From the NCBI GenBank assembly GCA_963693285.1, contig OY848925.1, forward strand, positions 1,462,432 through 1,526,431: a stretch of 64,000 nucleotides of DNA. Reading direction: 5' to 3'. A program made the translations under genes and the position numbers. Source of the stretch: Xestospongia muta (lineage: Eukaryota > Porifera > Demospongiae > Haplosclerida > Petrosiidae). The notes beneath the pieces were generated by a model, which made no database searches, was not told where the DNA came from, and saw only the letters and a list, made by a program, of their open reading frames with translations. Numbering within the stretch: the stretch's first letter is position 1; each line of letters starts with the position of its first letter. Shown here piece by piece: positions 1-11,864 of this stretch.

Positions 1-2087
1 CTAACAATTAGAGTAGTAATTGACAATGATTTGATTAATAATTTCATTATACATGTAATAATTTAATCATTTCCCAAGATTTTTCCCTCGAGTAAAAATA
101 AATTTTGTATTACAAACTGTGATATAAAGCAAGCTTGTATAACAACTTCTGTCACAACTACTAATAAGGTTGTTACAATACTCCTTATATAAGTATGGGA
201 CTATATCTCATCAAAATATAATAGCACCAAACAAGATAGAAGTTGACATTGATAATCTGGTCCACTATATTTAACAACCAAGTTCAGGTAATTTTGTGTG
301 GTTACTATTATGTTCATACTGCTATTCTTAGTTTGTTTGAAATTCTTTATTGCCATCCCTACATTTAATGAATTTTTAAGAACATTTTACTTGCTTTTTT
401 GTGCTATTTTTATTTGAATTATAAATTAGCTAAACATTCACTTGTTTTCATCATGAATATAATTATAACTCATAAAAATGGCGTCTGCCACAGAGGCTAC
501 CTCCAAACTCTATATAAATAACTTCTTTCATTGTTAAAGTAACTGAAATAAGACTTCTGAGCAGATACTTAATGTGTTAATATACCTTTCTGTGTGAAAA
601 TAATCTTTAAAAACCTATAATCATGATAGTTATAGTGGTGTAAACAAAAGAATAAAGAAGAAAAAACATTGTGCCATCCCTACGTTGGTAGTGCTACTGC
701 TTACCTGAAAGAAGATGTTTTGATTTTACTCTAATTCTGTAAAACATCTACAAAACCTCTGTACTTCATTTCATATTTATATTATTCATCGTATGTTTAG
801 TCATGCTTGAAAATGAAAAGAATGTCTTTTAAGTTTGCTGCAGCCATGTGCTTGTGTAGATACAGCTGGTATATGTTGTCATGTTGATACTAGTACTGTT
901 ATTAAAAGTAAACAAGAAAGTAAAACTAATACTAAAATAACATCCTTTTTGGTAAAAATACCAATACTAATAAATCATTTGAATGTCCATGTCAAAATTA
1001 AAACTATAGCTAAATTTAATTAGTTTTTAATATCAACACAAAATTATTGTCAAACATGTTTGCCACTGAACTTGTGAAGTCAAAACTCCATTCTCAAATA
1101 TAATCCAGGGCAATTAAACAAGTCTATTATTATCTAATCACAAATATGACCTTTAAGTCTAATGAATTAATTTTGAACTAAAGTCAACTTTATTATGGAC
1201 AATCATACTTTGGAATGTAAAATAATAATAACATTTTATAGACAACTAACATGGGGATATAATTATTCTCTTCCAAATTCAGTTTAATATTGCTGAATAG
1301 ATCATACCAGTACAAGGATGGACATTCCTGTGTCTCAATATTATCATTTCAACAAAGATTGTTATCTCATTCACTCCTATACTGTATGTAAAGTGCTAAA
1401 CTCCTTATACAATAAGGAAACTCCAATCACACAATGATATAAGTGATTCACAAATTCTGACAAATCCACTGGTAAAATGGCATCCTTTAATATTCATTTA
1501 CTATCTAAGTTAAAACAAACCAACTGTCTACATTAACATGTCCATTAAAAGTTTCTCAGACATTGCCCATTATGTAATATCTACTGTTATGATAATCTAC
1601 ACTCATATGAGTGAGTGAGTACATCAGTTAGTAATGAAAAGCATGTCTTTCAAGTTAATTGCAGTATGTTCTTGTGTAGATACAGCTGGTATATGTTGTC
1701 ATGTTGATACTAGTACTGTTATTAAAAGTAAACAAGAAACTAAAACAAATACTAAAATAACATCCTTTTTAGTAATCCCCAACTGTCTACATTAACATGT
1801 CTATAAGATCTTCTCAGACATTGCCCATTATGTAATATCTACTGTTATGATAATCTACACTCATAGGAGTGAGTGACTACATCTGTTAGTAACTTTCTAT
1901 GAACTCTGTTACTGATGTATGTCTTCTGGTCTACTTTTGTCAACATTTAGCTGAGTCAACACTCTATACATAAACATATTTCACATTCAATGAACTTTTT
2001 TTACTTTTTATCCTTTAGCTGAGTCAACACTCTAAATACAAACATGTCTGCACTTTAAACCTTGCTCTAATCTATCAACAACTCATT
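1..2087. other. Intergenic, with 3' flank of an off-window collagen gene at its left edge
   Basis: The first ~40 bases match the sequence that follows the stop codon of every collagen gene here (for example 3112-3150 and 6779-6815), so another copy ends just left of the window. The rest is collagen-type intergenic DNA. A block of about 120 bp around 838-960 recurs at 1663-1775, 4895-5010 and 7915-8030. The block 1530-1610 is repeated at 1785-1875. The small ORF at 835-1023 is part of the repeated block and has no recognisable domain. Confidence 0.7.
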
Positions 2088-2089
2088 AC

Positions 2090-2097
2090 TATATAAA
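2090..2097 (+). promoter_or_regulatory. TATA box of collagen gene C1
   Basis: TATATAAA about 95 bp upstream of the ATG, inside a block (…ACTCATYACTATATAAAGGACTGACAGAT) shared by all intact collagen copies. The conserved position supports a core promoter. Confidence 0.7.
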
Positions 2098-2191
2098 GGA
2101 CTGACAGATACATACTTAACTATCCAAAGAGAAAGAGTCTTTAACTCAACAACTACTTCAAGTGGATATCTTCCTCTACAACTAACTCAAC

Positions 2192-3085
2192 ATGATGACA
2201 CAGACTCTATCACTCTTGGTTATACTCTTACTAACTGTGGAATGGAAGGAGTGTACTACAGCTGCTGTACAAGGTAACTACTCACTATATTACTGGATAT
2301 TTTAAATATTTCTTACTACAGGTAACACTATTCGAGATAAGAGATGTGTCTCTTCTACCAATACCACTACAAATGCACCTTATATTCAAATAGTACAAGG
2401 ACGTGATGGACGTGATGGAATACCTGGTCCTCCTGGACCAGCTGGTCCACCTGGGAAAGATGGTACCAATGGTAAAGATGGAGTCAAAGGAGACAAAGGA
2501 GAACAAGGACCACAAGGACCTCCTGGACTAAGAAATGGAGGTGTGGTCTTTACAAGATGGGGAAGATTCGCTTGTCCAAATACAACAGGAACACAACTGC
2601 TCTATAAGGGGAAAGCTGCTGGGAGTCATCACAGTCACACTGGAGGTGGAGCTAATTACATATGTTTACCAGATGAACCTGAGTTTCTTTCCTATGTCAG
2701 TGGTACATCTGATTACCAGTCATTTGTGTATAGATCAGAATATGAAACATTTGGTGGAGGTCCCTTTAACCACCTACAAGATCAAGATGTTCCTTGTGTT
2801 GTCTGTTATGCTTCTACTAGAGTATCATATCTCATGATACCAGCAAAAACCACCTGTCCTACAACATGGACTACAGAATATCAGGGCTACCTTATGACAG
2901 AACGATATACTCACAAACGAAACTCTGTCTATGAGTGTGTTGATAAAGATGCTGAAAGTATTCTAGGAAGCAGTGGGAACAGTAATGGAGCGATCTTCAA
3001 TCATGTACAAGCTAAATGTAGTAATGGCCTCTGTCCTCCCTATGATGAATCCAAGGAACTCGCCTGTGTGGTGTGTACCAAGTAA
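2192..3085 (+). CDS. Short-chain collagen (C1), spongin/collagen-C4 type
   Basis: Two exons, 2192-2273 and 2322-3085, with a 48-nt GT..AG intron; 281 aa. The product has a signal peptide (about residues 1-25, core LLVILLLTV), a short linker with one Cys (C36 in DKRC), 15 uninterrupted Gly-X-Y triplets (about 54-98) and a 180-residue C-terminal domain. That domain has ten Cys and two CVVC motifs, near its middle and at the extreme C-terminus. The domain start ([24 protein letters not shown]) resembles the C-terminal domain of freshwater-sponge short-chain collagen C4, a family related to the collagen IV NC1 domain. It is expected to be secreted and to form trimers in the extracellular matrix. 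Variable patches read HHSHTGGG and YETFGGGPF, and the third patch ([15 protein letters not shown]) is the most divergent of the array. The first of two adjacent ATGs is used. Confidence 0.85.
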
Positions 3086-5771
3086 AGAAGTTGTAATCTC
3101 TATACAATGAACTAACAATTAGAGTAGTAATTGAGAATGATTTGATTTCCCTATACATGTAGTTGTTCAATTATGAAATTCATACAAACATCTTCCCTTC
3201 ATAGCAAAATAAAATTTTGTATTATAAACTATGATATAGAGCAAGCTTGTATAACAACATCATAACTTGTGTCACAATTACTACTAAAGTTATTAAAATA
3301 TTCCTTACATAAGTATGGGACTGTATCTCATCAAAACACAATAGCAACAAACAAGATAAAAGTGGATATTGATGATCTGGTCCACTATATTGACAGACCA
3401 AAATATCATTTTTCCCATTAAATGACATTTAACAACATGATACCAACACTACAACCTAGCTATAAATGATTGATCCAATATATTATTATTAGGTAGGCAG
3501 TACTGCCATAGTAAACAATGTATGTGTAGACATGGTATATATATTCTGTTTAGCCCATGAAAACTCCAAACACTTACATAGATTATTGTAATTTACATGA
3601 GAAATTCAATAACAAAAGTAGTGATTTTAACATAACTTCTAAGTATCCTTTTGAAGAGCCCTGACCATTTATTTATTACTGAATCAATTTTAATAATTAT
3701 TATATTTATGACGAAATCAAAAACACAATAAGCAAGCATTGTTCCAGTACAAGACCTGTTCTTAGTGGGATCAAATAGTGTTTTCTGAAAGTTTCCTAAA
3801 TGGTTTTCTATTTTGTTAAGAAAATTATAGTTGTTTCATATTTACACAATGAATTATCTATTTCTGTCAAATGTACACTGTACACATATGACATTAGCTA
3901 TTTCTGATGTACACATATATTAAAAGAAGGCAGCAGTACTGTATTAGTGTTTCTAAGCAAGATTATATTATAAATATTGTCATCATATTTTTGATGATAA
4001 CTATAAAGGACTGTATCTTGATGAAACTGAAGACTGGAGTATTAGGAAAAGCTATGGCATTTTTGAAAGACAATTTCAAGTTACAGAAACTTTTAAGCTT
4101 TAATCATTCATGCTCAATTTGAATTGCTAGCGGTAGCATTAATTAAATTCATAGGTTGTAATATGAGTCAGGAGTTAATTTATACAGGTTACTTTCATAC
4201 AACAATATAATTAAAAAATTATACTATAATTGTTTTGGAAATTACTGAATTTACAATCAAATGCTGACTAGAGCTATACAAATTTTATAATTAACAGCAG
4301 TGTTTGTGGAAGACTCTAGCTACAGAATGTTAGAAATATAGGCAGAGAAGCAAGCTAGTGAGATGGTTTGAGCATTGTCAATCACACCCGTTGTCGTAGC
4401 ACTTGTAGATAGGGTTAATGAAATAATAATGTTTATTTGACTCAATAATTGTATCAGAATCTTGAAGAAAACATTCCATAAGAAGTCAAGCAAAGGCTAT
4501 TCAATATAACATAACAAAATATAACACTAATATTGAGTTTAGGTAATTTTGTATGGCTACTATGTAGAGATGTCCATATTGCCATTCCCACTTTGGGTTT
4601 GTTTGATGTGCTTTTATTGCCATCTCTATATTTAGTAAATACCTTTCAGTATAAAGATAACTTTTAAAACCTACTTTTATAGTTATAGTGGTGTATACAA
4701 AAGAATAAAGAAGAAAGACATTGTACCATCCCTACATTGGTAGCACTACTGCTTACCTGAAAGATGTCTTGATTTTACTCTAATTCTGTATAACATGTAC
4801 AAATTGCTCTACTTTACTTGATATTTGTGGCATTCATAGTATGTTTAGTTATGTGCTTGAAAATAAAAAGCATGTTTTTCAAGTTTGTTGCTGTATGTTC
4901 TTGTGTTGATACAGCTGGTATATGTTGTCATTTTGATAATAGTACTGTTACTAAAAGTAAAAAATAAACCAAAATTGAAATTAAATAAACATCCTTTTTG
5001 GTAAAAATATCTAAACTAATAAATTGTTTGAATGCCAATATCTAAATTTAAATAAATTTTAATACCAACACAAAATTATTTTCAAACATGTTTGGCACTG
5101 AAATTGTGGAGTCAAAAACTCCATTTTCAAATGTAATCCAGGGTAATTAACAAGTCTATTATTATCTAGACATAAAAATAACCTACAAGTCTAATGACAT
5201 ACTCTTGAGCTAAAGTCAACTTCATCATGGACAATCATACTTTGAAATGTTAAATGATAATAATATTATCTAGACAATTATGATGAGGATATAATTATTC
5301 TCACACCACTAATTGTACAAGGATAGCCATTCCCACCATCATGTCTCAATATTATCATTAAGACAAATATGGTTATCTCATTCACTCCTATACTGTATTA
5401 AAGTGCTAAACTCCTCATACAATAAGGAAAATCCAATCACATAATATAAGTGATTCACATTCAGACAAATCCACTGGTAAACTGACATCCTTTAATATTT
5501 CCTTTACTATCTAAGTTAAAACAAACCAACTGTCAACATTAACATATCTATAAGATCTTCCCAGACATTATACCCAATCATTATACCTGTTATTGTAATA
5601 GCCTATACTCATAGGAGCAATAAGAGTAGATCTGTCAGTTTTTTTCCTTACCTCTGTCATTGATGTATCTGTCTTCCTGTCTCCTTTTACCAACCTTTAG
5701 CTAAATTACCATTCCACACATAGAAATGTTTACATTCTAAACTAGGTACTAACTTGTCAACAACTCATCAC
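3086..5771. other. Intergenic: duplicated collagen spacer and dispersed repeats
   Basis: A 3' UTR-like tail with AATAAA near 3208 follows C1. Positions 3550-3830 recur at 7550-7785. Positions 4040-4440 carry two dispersed repeats also seen near 19320-19480, 25860-26020, 28240-28400, 33270-33400 and 39040-39420. Positions 4540-5770 are the duplicated 5' flank shared with C3. No convincing gene seen. Confidence 0.6.
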
Positions 5772-5779
5772 TATATAAA
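5772..5779 (+). promoter_or_regulatory. TATA box of collagen gene C2
   Basis: TATATAAA in the conserved collagen promoter block, about 95 bp before the ATG. Confidence 0.7.
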
Positions 5780-5871
5780 GGACTGACAGATACACTTAAA
5801 TATCCAATGAGAAAAAAACTTTAATGAAACAACTATTTCAAGTAGATATCTTCCCATACAACTAACTCAAC

Positions 5872-6753
5872 ATGATGGCACAGACCTTATCACTATTGAT
5901 TATACTCTTACTGACTGTGGAATGGAAAGAGTGTACTACAACTGCTGTACAAGGTATGCTATTAGATATTTTAAACATTTCTGCTACAAGTGATAAAAGT
6001 CTAGATAAGAGATGTGTCTCTTCTACAGATACCACTACAAACACACCTTATATTCAAATAGTACAAGGACGTGATGGACGTGATGGAATGCCTGGTTATC
6101 CTGGAATAGCAGGTCCACCTGGTAAAGATGGTACCAATGGTAGAGATGGAGAAAAAGGAGACAAAGGAGAACAAGGGCCACAAGGACCTCCTGGACCAAG
6201 AAATGGGGGTGTGGTCTTTACAAGATGGGGAAGATATTCTTGTCCAAATACAACAGGAACACAACTGCTCTATAAGGGGAAAGCTGCTGGGAGTCTTTTT
6301 GATCACACTGGAGGTGGAGCTAATTATATTTGTTTACCAGATGAACCTGAGTTTCTTCAATATGTCAGTGGTACAACTGATTACCAGTCATTTGTCTATG
6401 GAGCAGAATATCAAATTCATGGTGATGGTCCTTCTAATCACCTACATGATCAAAACATTCCTTGTGTTGTCTGTTATGCTTCTACTAGAGTATCATATCT
6501 TATGATACCAGCAAAAATCACCTGTCCTAAAACATGGACTATAGAATATCAGGGCTATCTTATGACAGAACGATATACTCACAAACGAAACTCTGTCTAT
6601 GAGTGTGTTGATAAAAATGCTGTAGGTATTCCTGGAAGTGATGCAAGCAATGATGGAGCTTTGTTCAATTATGTACAAGCTAAATGTAGTAATGGCCTCT
6701 GTCCTCCCTATGATGAATCCAAGGAACTTGCCTGTGTGGTGTGTACCAAGTAA
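5872..6753 (+). CDS. Short-chain collagen (C2), with former intron open in frame
   Basis: One continuous 293-aa frame: signal peptide, linker, 15 Gly-X-Y triplets (about 66-110) and the ten-Cys C-terminal domain. Other copies have a 48-nt intron after AAVQ. Here the donor (gtatgc at 5954) survives, but the acceptor acag has become acaa and the region is shortened, leaving no in-frame stop. The reading is therefore either unspliced (17 extra residues in the linker) or spliced to a nearby ctag at 6003-6004 (51-nt intron, 276 aa); both keep the frame. Patches: LFDHTGGG, YQIHGDGPS, GSDASNDGALF. The closest relative is C3, 3081 bp downstream, which shares the altered intron. Confidence 0.83.
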   Translation: MMAQTLSLLIILLLTVEWKECTTTAVQGMLLDILNISATSDKSLDKRCVSSTDTTTNTPYIQIVQGRDGRDGMPGYPGIAGPPGKDGTNGRDGEKGDKGEQGPQGPPGPRNGGVVFTRWGRYSCPNTTGTQLLYKGKAAGSLFDHTGGGANYICLPDEPEFLQYVSGTTDYQSFVYGAEYQIHGDGPSNHLHDQNIPCVVCYASTRVSYLMIPAKITCPKTWTIEYQGYLMTERYTHKRNSVYECVDKNAVGIPGSDASNDGALFNYVQAKCSNGLCPPYDESKELACVVCTK

Positions 6754-8851
6754 AGAAGTTGTAATCTCTATACAATGAACTAACAATTAGAGTAGTAATT
6801 GATAATGATTTGATTTCCCTATACATGTAGTTGTTTAATTATTAAGTTTCATACAAAAATCTTTCCTTCAGAGTAAAATAAATTTTACATTATAAACTAT
6901 GATATAAGAGCGAGCTTGTATAACAATACCATAACTTGTGTCACAACTACTGCTAAAGTTATTACAAAACTCTTCCTAAAAGTATGGGACTATATCTCGT
7001 TGAAAATAATTGTGGCAAAAAAGATAGGAGCAGACATTGATGATCTGGTCTAGTATATTTAGCAGATCAAAATAGCTTTTTGTATTAGACATTTATGAAG
7101 ATGATACCAACACTACAACATTGTTATAAAACAATGATTTATATAAAATATTACTATAAAGTAGGAATGAAAGGACATTTCAGACTTATATTTGCCTGGA
7201 CATCCAATACTAAAAATCAATAAACAAAACCAAGCTATATATACAATACAACAACCAATCAAAATACATCTAAGGAGTCCACAGCAACAGTCAAGATAAA
7301 AAGTAGAATTTGAAGTGCTAGTGGCAACACTAATTATATTCATAGGTTACAATGTGCAATTGCAATTACTTTATCAGAGTTGCTTTCCTACAACAACTTA
7401 TTAAATGATGTGAAAGGACATACAAGCATATATATATAAATGTAGATATGTACTACCAAGTCTAAAACTATCTTATGATTGTCTGGCTTTTGTAATGTGA
7501 CAGGCAAAAAATTGGGAATTTTGTAGAAACCTCACGTATAAAAAAACTTACATAGATTATTGTAATTTACATGAGAAATTCAATAACAAAAGTAGTGATT
7601 TTAACAGAACGTCTAAGTATCCTTTTGAAGAGCCCTGGCCATTTATTTATTACTGAATCAATTTTAATAATTATTATATTTATGACGAAATCAAAAACAC
7701 AATAAGCAAGCATTGTTCCAGTACAAGACCTGTTCTTAGTGGGATCAAATAGTGTTTTCTGAAAGTTCCCTAAATGGTTTTCTATTTAAGATGTCTTGAT
7801 TTTATTATAATTCTGTAAAACATCTACAAACTGCTCTACTTCACTCGATATTTGTGGCATTCATAGTATGTTTAGTTATTTGCTTGAAAATGAAAAGCAT
7901 GTTTTTCAGGTTTGCTGCAGTATGTTCTTGTGTTGATACAGCTGGTATATGTTGTCATTTTGATAATAGTACTGTTACTAAAAGTAAACAATAAACCAAA
8001 CTTGAAATTAAAATAACATCCTTTTTGGTAAAAATATCTACTTGAAATTAAAATAACATCCTTTTTGGTAAAAATATCTAAACTAATAAATTGTTTGAAT
8101 GCCAATATCTAAATTTAAATAAATTTTAATACCAACACAAAATTATTTTCAAACATGTTTGGCACTGAAATTGTGGAGTCAAAAACTCCATTCTCAAATG
8201 TAACCTAGGGTAATTAACAAGTCTATTATTATCTAGACATAAAAATAACCTACAAGTCTAATGACATACTCTTGAGCTAAAGTCTACTTCATCATGGACA
8301 ATCATACTTTGAAATGTTAAATGATAATAATATTATCTAGACAATTATGATGAGGATATAATTATTCTCACACCACTAATTGTACAAGGATAGCCATTCC
8401 CACCATCATGTCTCAATATTATCATTAAGACAAATATGGTGATCTCATTCACTCCTATACTGTATTAAAGTGCTAAACTCCTCATACAATAAGGAAAATC
8501 CAATCACACAATATCAGTGACACACATTCTGACAAATCCACTGGTAAACTGACATCCTTTAATATTTCCTTTACTATCTAAGTTAAAACAAACCAACTGT
8601 AAGCATGTCTACAAGATCTTCTCAGACATTGAGATCATCCCAGACATTACCCAATCAGCTAATGGGTACTATTGTGATAGCCTACACCTATAGGAGCAAT
8701 AAGAGTAGATCTGTCAGTTTTTTTTCCTTACCTCTGTCATTGATGTATCTGTCTTCCTGTCTCCTTTTGCCAACCTTTAGCTAAGTCACCATTCCACACA
8801 TAGAAATGTTTACATTCTTAACTATGCACTAACTTGTCAACAACTCATCAC
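6754..8851. other. Intergenic: duplicated collagen spacer
   Basis: 3' flank of C2, then a copy of 3550-3830 at 7550-7785 joined directly to the C2-type 5' flank (7787-8850 resembles 4762-5770). Nothing else coding was recognised. Confidence 0.6.
8001..8080. repeat. Exact 40-bp tandem duplication
   Basis: 8001-8040 and 8041-8080 are identical (cttgaaattaaaataacatc…). The equivalent place upstream of C2 (~4970-5020) has a single copy, so the duplication arose after C2 and C3 separated. Confidence 0.9.
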
Positions 8852-8859
8852 TATATAAA
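8852..8859 (+). promoter_or_regulatory. TATA box of collagen gene C3
   Basis: TATATAAA in the conserved promoter block, about 95 bp before the ATG. Confidence 0.7.
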
Positions 8860-8952
8860 GGACTGACAAATCATACTTAAATATTCAATGAGAAAGAGAC
8901 TTTAATGCAACAACTACTTCAAGTAGATATCTTCCCATACAACTAACTCAAC

Positions 8953-9834
8953 ATGATGACACAGACCTTATCACTATTGATTATACTCTTACTGACTGTG
9001 GAATGGAAGGAGTGTACTACAACTGCTGTACAAGGTATGCTATTAGATATTTTAAACATTTCTGCTACAAGTGATAAGAGTCTAGATAAGAGATGTATCT
9101 CTTCTACAGATGCCACTACAAACACACCTTATATTCAAATAGTACAAGGACGTGATGGACGTGATGGAATGCCTGGTTATCCTGGAATAGCAGGTCCACC
9201 TGGTAAAGATGGTAACAACGGTAGGGATGGAGAAAAAGGAGACAAAGGAGAACAAGGGAAACAAGGACCTCCTGGACCGAGAAGTGGGGGTGTGGTCTTT
9301 ACAAGATGGGGAAGGTATTCTTGTCCAAATACAACAGGAACACAACTGCTCTATAAGGGGAAAGCTGCTGGGAGTCATTTCGATCACACTGGAGGTGGAG
9401 CTAATTATATTTGTTTACCAGATGAACCTGAGTTTCTTCAATATGTCAGTGGTACAACTGATTACCAGTCATTTGTCTATGGAGCAGAATATCAAATTCA
9501 TGGTGATGGTCCTTCTAACAACCTACATGATCAAAACATTCCTTGTGTTGTCTGTTATGCTTCTACTAGAGTATCATATCTCATGATACCAGCAAAAATC
9601 ACCTGTCCTACAACATGGACTACAGAATATCAGGGCTATCTTATGACAGAACGATATACTCACAAACGAAACTCTGTCTATGAGTGTGTCGATAAAAATG
9701 CTGTAGGTATTCCTGGAAGTGATGCTAACAATAATGGAGCTTTGTTCAATTATGTACAAGCTAAATGTAGTAATGGCCTCTGTCCTCCCTATGATGAATC
9801 CAAGGAACTCACCTGTGTGGTGTGTACCAAGTAA
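8953..9834 (+). CDS. Short-chain collagen (C3), with former intron open in frame
   Basis: 293-aa single frame, nearly identical to C2, with the same altered intron (donor at 9035; possible ctag acceptor at 9084-9085 giving a 51-nt intron). It has a signal peptide, 15 Gly-X-Y triplets and the ten-Cys domain. Patches: HFDHTGGG, YQIHGDGPS, GSDANNNGALF. Triplet differences from C2 include GNN for GTN and GKQ for GPQ. C2 and C3 are a recent tandem duplicate pair. Confidence 0.83.
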   Translation: MMTQTLSLLIILLLTVEWKECTTTAVQGMLLDILNISATSDKSLDKRCISSTDATTNTPYIQIVQGRDGRDGMPGYPGIAGPPGKDGNNGRDGEKGDKGEQGKQGPPGPRSGGVVFTRWGRYSCPNTTGTQLLYKGKAAGSHFDHTGGGANYICLPDEPEFLQYVSGTTDYQSFVYGAEYQIHGDGPSNNLHDQNIPCVVCYASTRVSYLMIPAKITCPTTWTTEYQGYLMTERYTHKRNSVYECVDKNAVGIPGSDANNNGALFNYVQAKCSNGLCPPYDESKELTCVVCTK

Positions 9835-11057
9835 AGAAGTTGTAATCTCTATACAATGAACTAACAATTAGAGTAGTAGTTGACAATGTCTTGATTTCCC
9901 TATACATGTAGTTGTTTAATTATTAAATTTCATACAAAAATCTTTCCTTCAGAGTAAAATAAATTTTGCATTACAAACTGTGATATAAGAGTAAGCTTGT
10001 ATAACAACACCATAACAAAAAGGACATTCCATAGTTATTATTATAGTATGTAGCATTAAAATATCGTAGGTCCAAAACAAGTGAAGACTCAAACTAAGAA
10101 TCATTAACTCCACAACTGGAGTATTTCTGTGTACAACAGTTGATACAAGTCTATGCGAATGGTACTTGAAGAGTATGTGATGATATTTCAAATATATATA
10201 TATATGAAAGAGACAATTGTACTACATGTCTTGAAATTTAAACTAACCTTGTCTTTCATTATATTATGATATTACGATATAATAAAAGACAAGGTTAGAT
10301 TAATTCTCAAGACCTGTGGTATAGTTGTCTTTGTTATAAGGTTCATTTTGGTACTGTAACCTCATGAAATTGCTCCTAAAAACAATGACAATGATCACTT
10401 CAGCAAAGAGAATTGTCTCAATGAACATATCAATATATGCTTGATAGAGCCTGTCATAACTCCAACATAAATGGTCACTATAACAAGCACAACATTTGGG
10501 TCCATTTAGTAAATATCTTCTACCATTTTCCAAGATATAATTAAAGAACAGCAACAATTAACACATATATACTAACTGTCATAAATGTTTCTACTTTGTG
10601 CTTGATTTTAAAATTATTTATTAAAGTTGAATTCTTAAAGTCTTGATCACTAAATATAGTAATTCAACTTACAATCATCAACTTCTTATTCAGTCCTTTA
10701 TTATGGATCATAACAACATTATAAATTTAAGTCGTTATTAATCAATTATTTGTAGTTGAGTAATCCGTGAAAAAATTATATATTAATAAAACTGAGTAAC
10801 TATTTGACAAAATTAGCTGACATTATAACTCACTGTATAGAATATATTGAAGTAGAAGTAGGGGATAAACCCATAGTATATTAACCATAATTTTCTAATA
10901 CAAGAGCACTATACCTAATGCCACAGCCTCTCATAGATCACAACAGTATTATGGAATATTCTTCACTAACAAAACATCATATTTGTTATCATAATTGTGT
11001 ATTACTTTTCATATAGTATTTGTTATTAAGTTTAGTTACTTCAATTGACAAAGTATT
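9835..11057. other. Intergenic with hairpin and a block shared with 21.7 kb
   Basis: 3' flank of C3, then an imperfect palindrome (10223-10316), then 10320-10560, which is similar to 21669-21850. Read on the minus strand, the latter gives short hydrophobic stretches but no consistent frame in the two copies. Positions 10660-11050 resemble 21940-22340. No gene is supported. Confidence 0.5.
10223..10316. repeat. Imperfect palindrome with perfect 14-bp arms
   Basis: CTAACCTTGTCTTT (10243-10256) pairs with AAAGACAAGGTTAG (10285-10298) around an AT-rich loop. Weaker outer arms (CTTGA at one side, TCAAG at the other) extend the symmetry. It could be a small MITE or a cruciform-forming site. No second copy seen in the window. 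Confidence 0.6.
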
Positions 11058-11800
11058 GGTTATACTCTTACTGACTGTGGAATGGAAGGAGTGTACTACA
11101 GCTGCTATACATGGTAATTACTCACTATATTACTGGATATTTTTAAACATTCCTTATTACAAAAGACAAGATAAGAGATGTGTCTCTACTAAAAATGTCA
11201 CTCACTACAAATGCACCTTATATTCAAATAGTACAAGGACGTGATGAAATGCCTGGTCCTCCTAGACCAGCTGGTCCACCTGGGAAAGATGGTACCAATG
11301 GTAAAGATGGAGTGAAAGGAGACAAAGGAGAACAAGGACTACAAGGACCTCCTGGACCAAGAAATGGGGGTGTGGTCTTTACAAGATGGGGAAGATTTGC
11401 CTGTACAAATACAACAGGAACACAACTGCTCTATAAGGGGAAAGCTGCTGGGAGTCATCACAGTCACACTGGAGGTGGAGCTAATTACATTTGTTTACCA
11501 GAAAAACCTGAGTTTCTTTCCTACATCAGTGATACATCTGATTACCAGTCATTTGTCTATACATCAGAATATGAAACATTTGGTACAGGTCCCTTTAACC
11601 ACCTACAAGATCAAGATGTTCCTTGTGTTGTCTGTTATGCTTCTACTAGAGTGTCATATCTTATGATACCAGCAAAAATCACCTGTCCTACAACATGGAC
11701 TACAGAATATCAGGGCTACCTTATGACAGACAATATAATCACAAACAAAACTCTGTTTATGAGTGTGTTGATAAAGATACTGAAATCTCTATTTGGCTAA
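11058..11800 (+). pseudogene. Collagen pseudogene (C4), truncated at both ends and frameshifted
   Basis: Homology to the other collagens begins inside the signal-peptide exon (about 11058, ATACTCTTACTGAC); the usual promoter, 5' UTR and start codon are replaced by spacer sequence. The intron acceptor is damaged (acaaaag in place of acag). The triple helix is shortened and broken (GRDEMP, PPRPAG). A 1-base deletion near 11730 (gacagacaatat for gacagaacgatat) shifts the frame, and homology stops near 11785, before the last third of the Cys-rich domain. Its 3' flank runs directly into the minisatellite. Confidence 0.85.
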
Positions 11801-11864
11801 AAATGATTTTCTGAATTTATTCCCAGAAAATTTGCAATTGTATTCATAATTCATTAAATTAGAT

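Noticed and set aside
2535..2837. Recurring ~100-125 aa second-frame ORFs ([10 protein letters not shown]…) and ~97-101 aa minus-strand ORFs in every collagen copy
   Set aside because: They overlap the real collagen frame and are kept only because the copies are recent; no independent domain or start context.
10300..10557. Membrane-protein-like minus-strand ORF
   Set aside because: The duplicate at 21669-21850 does not keep the frame and no family was recognised.
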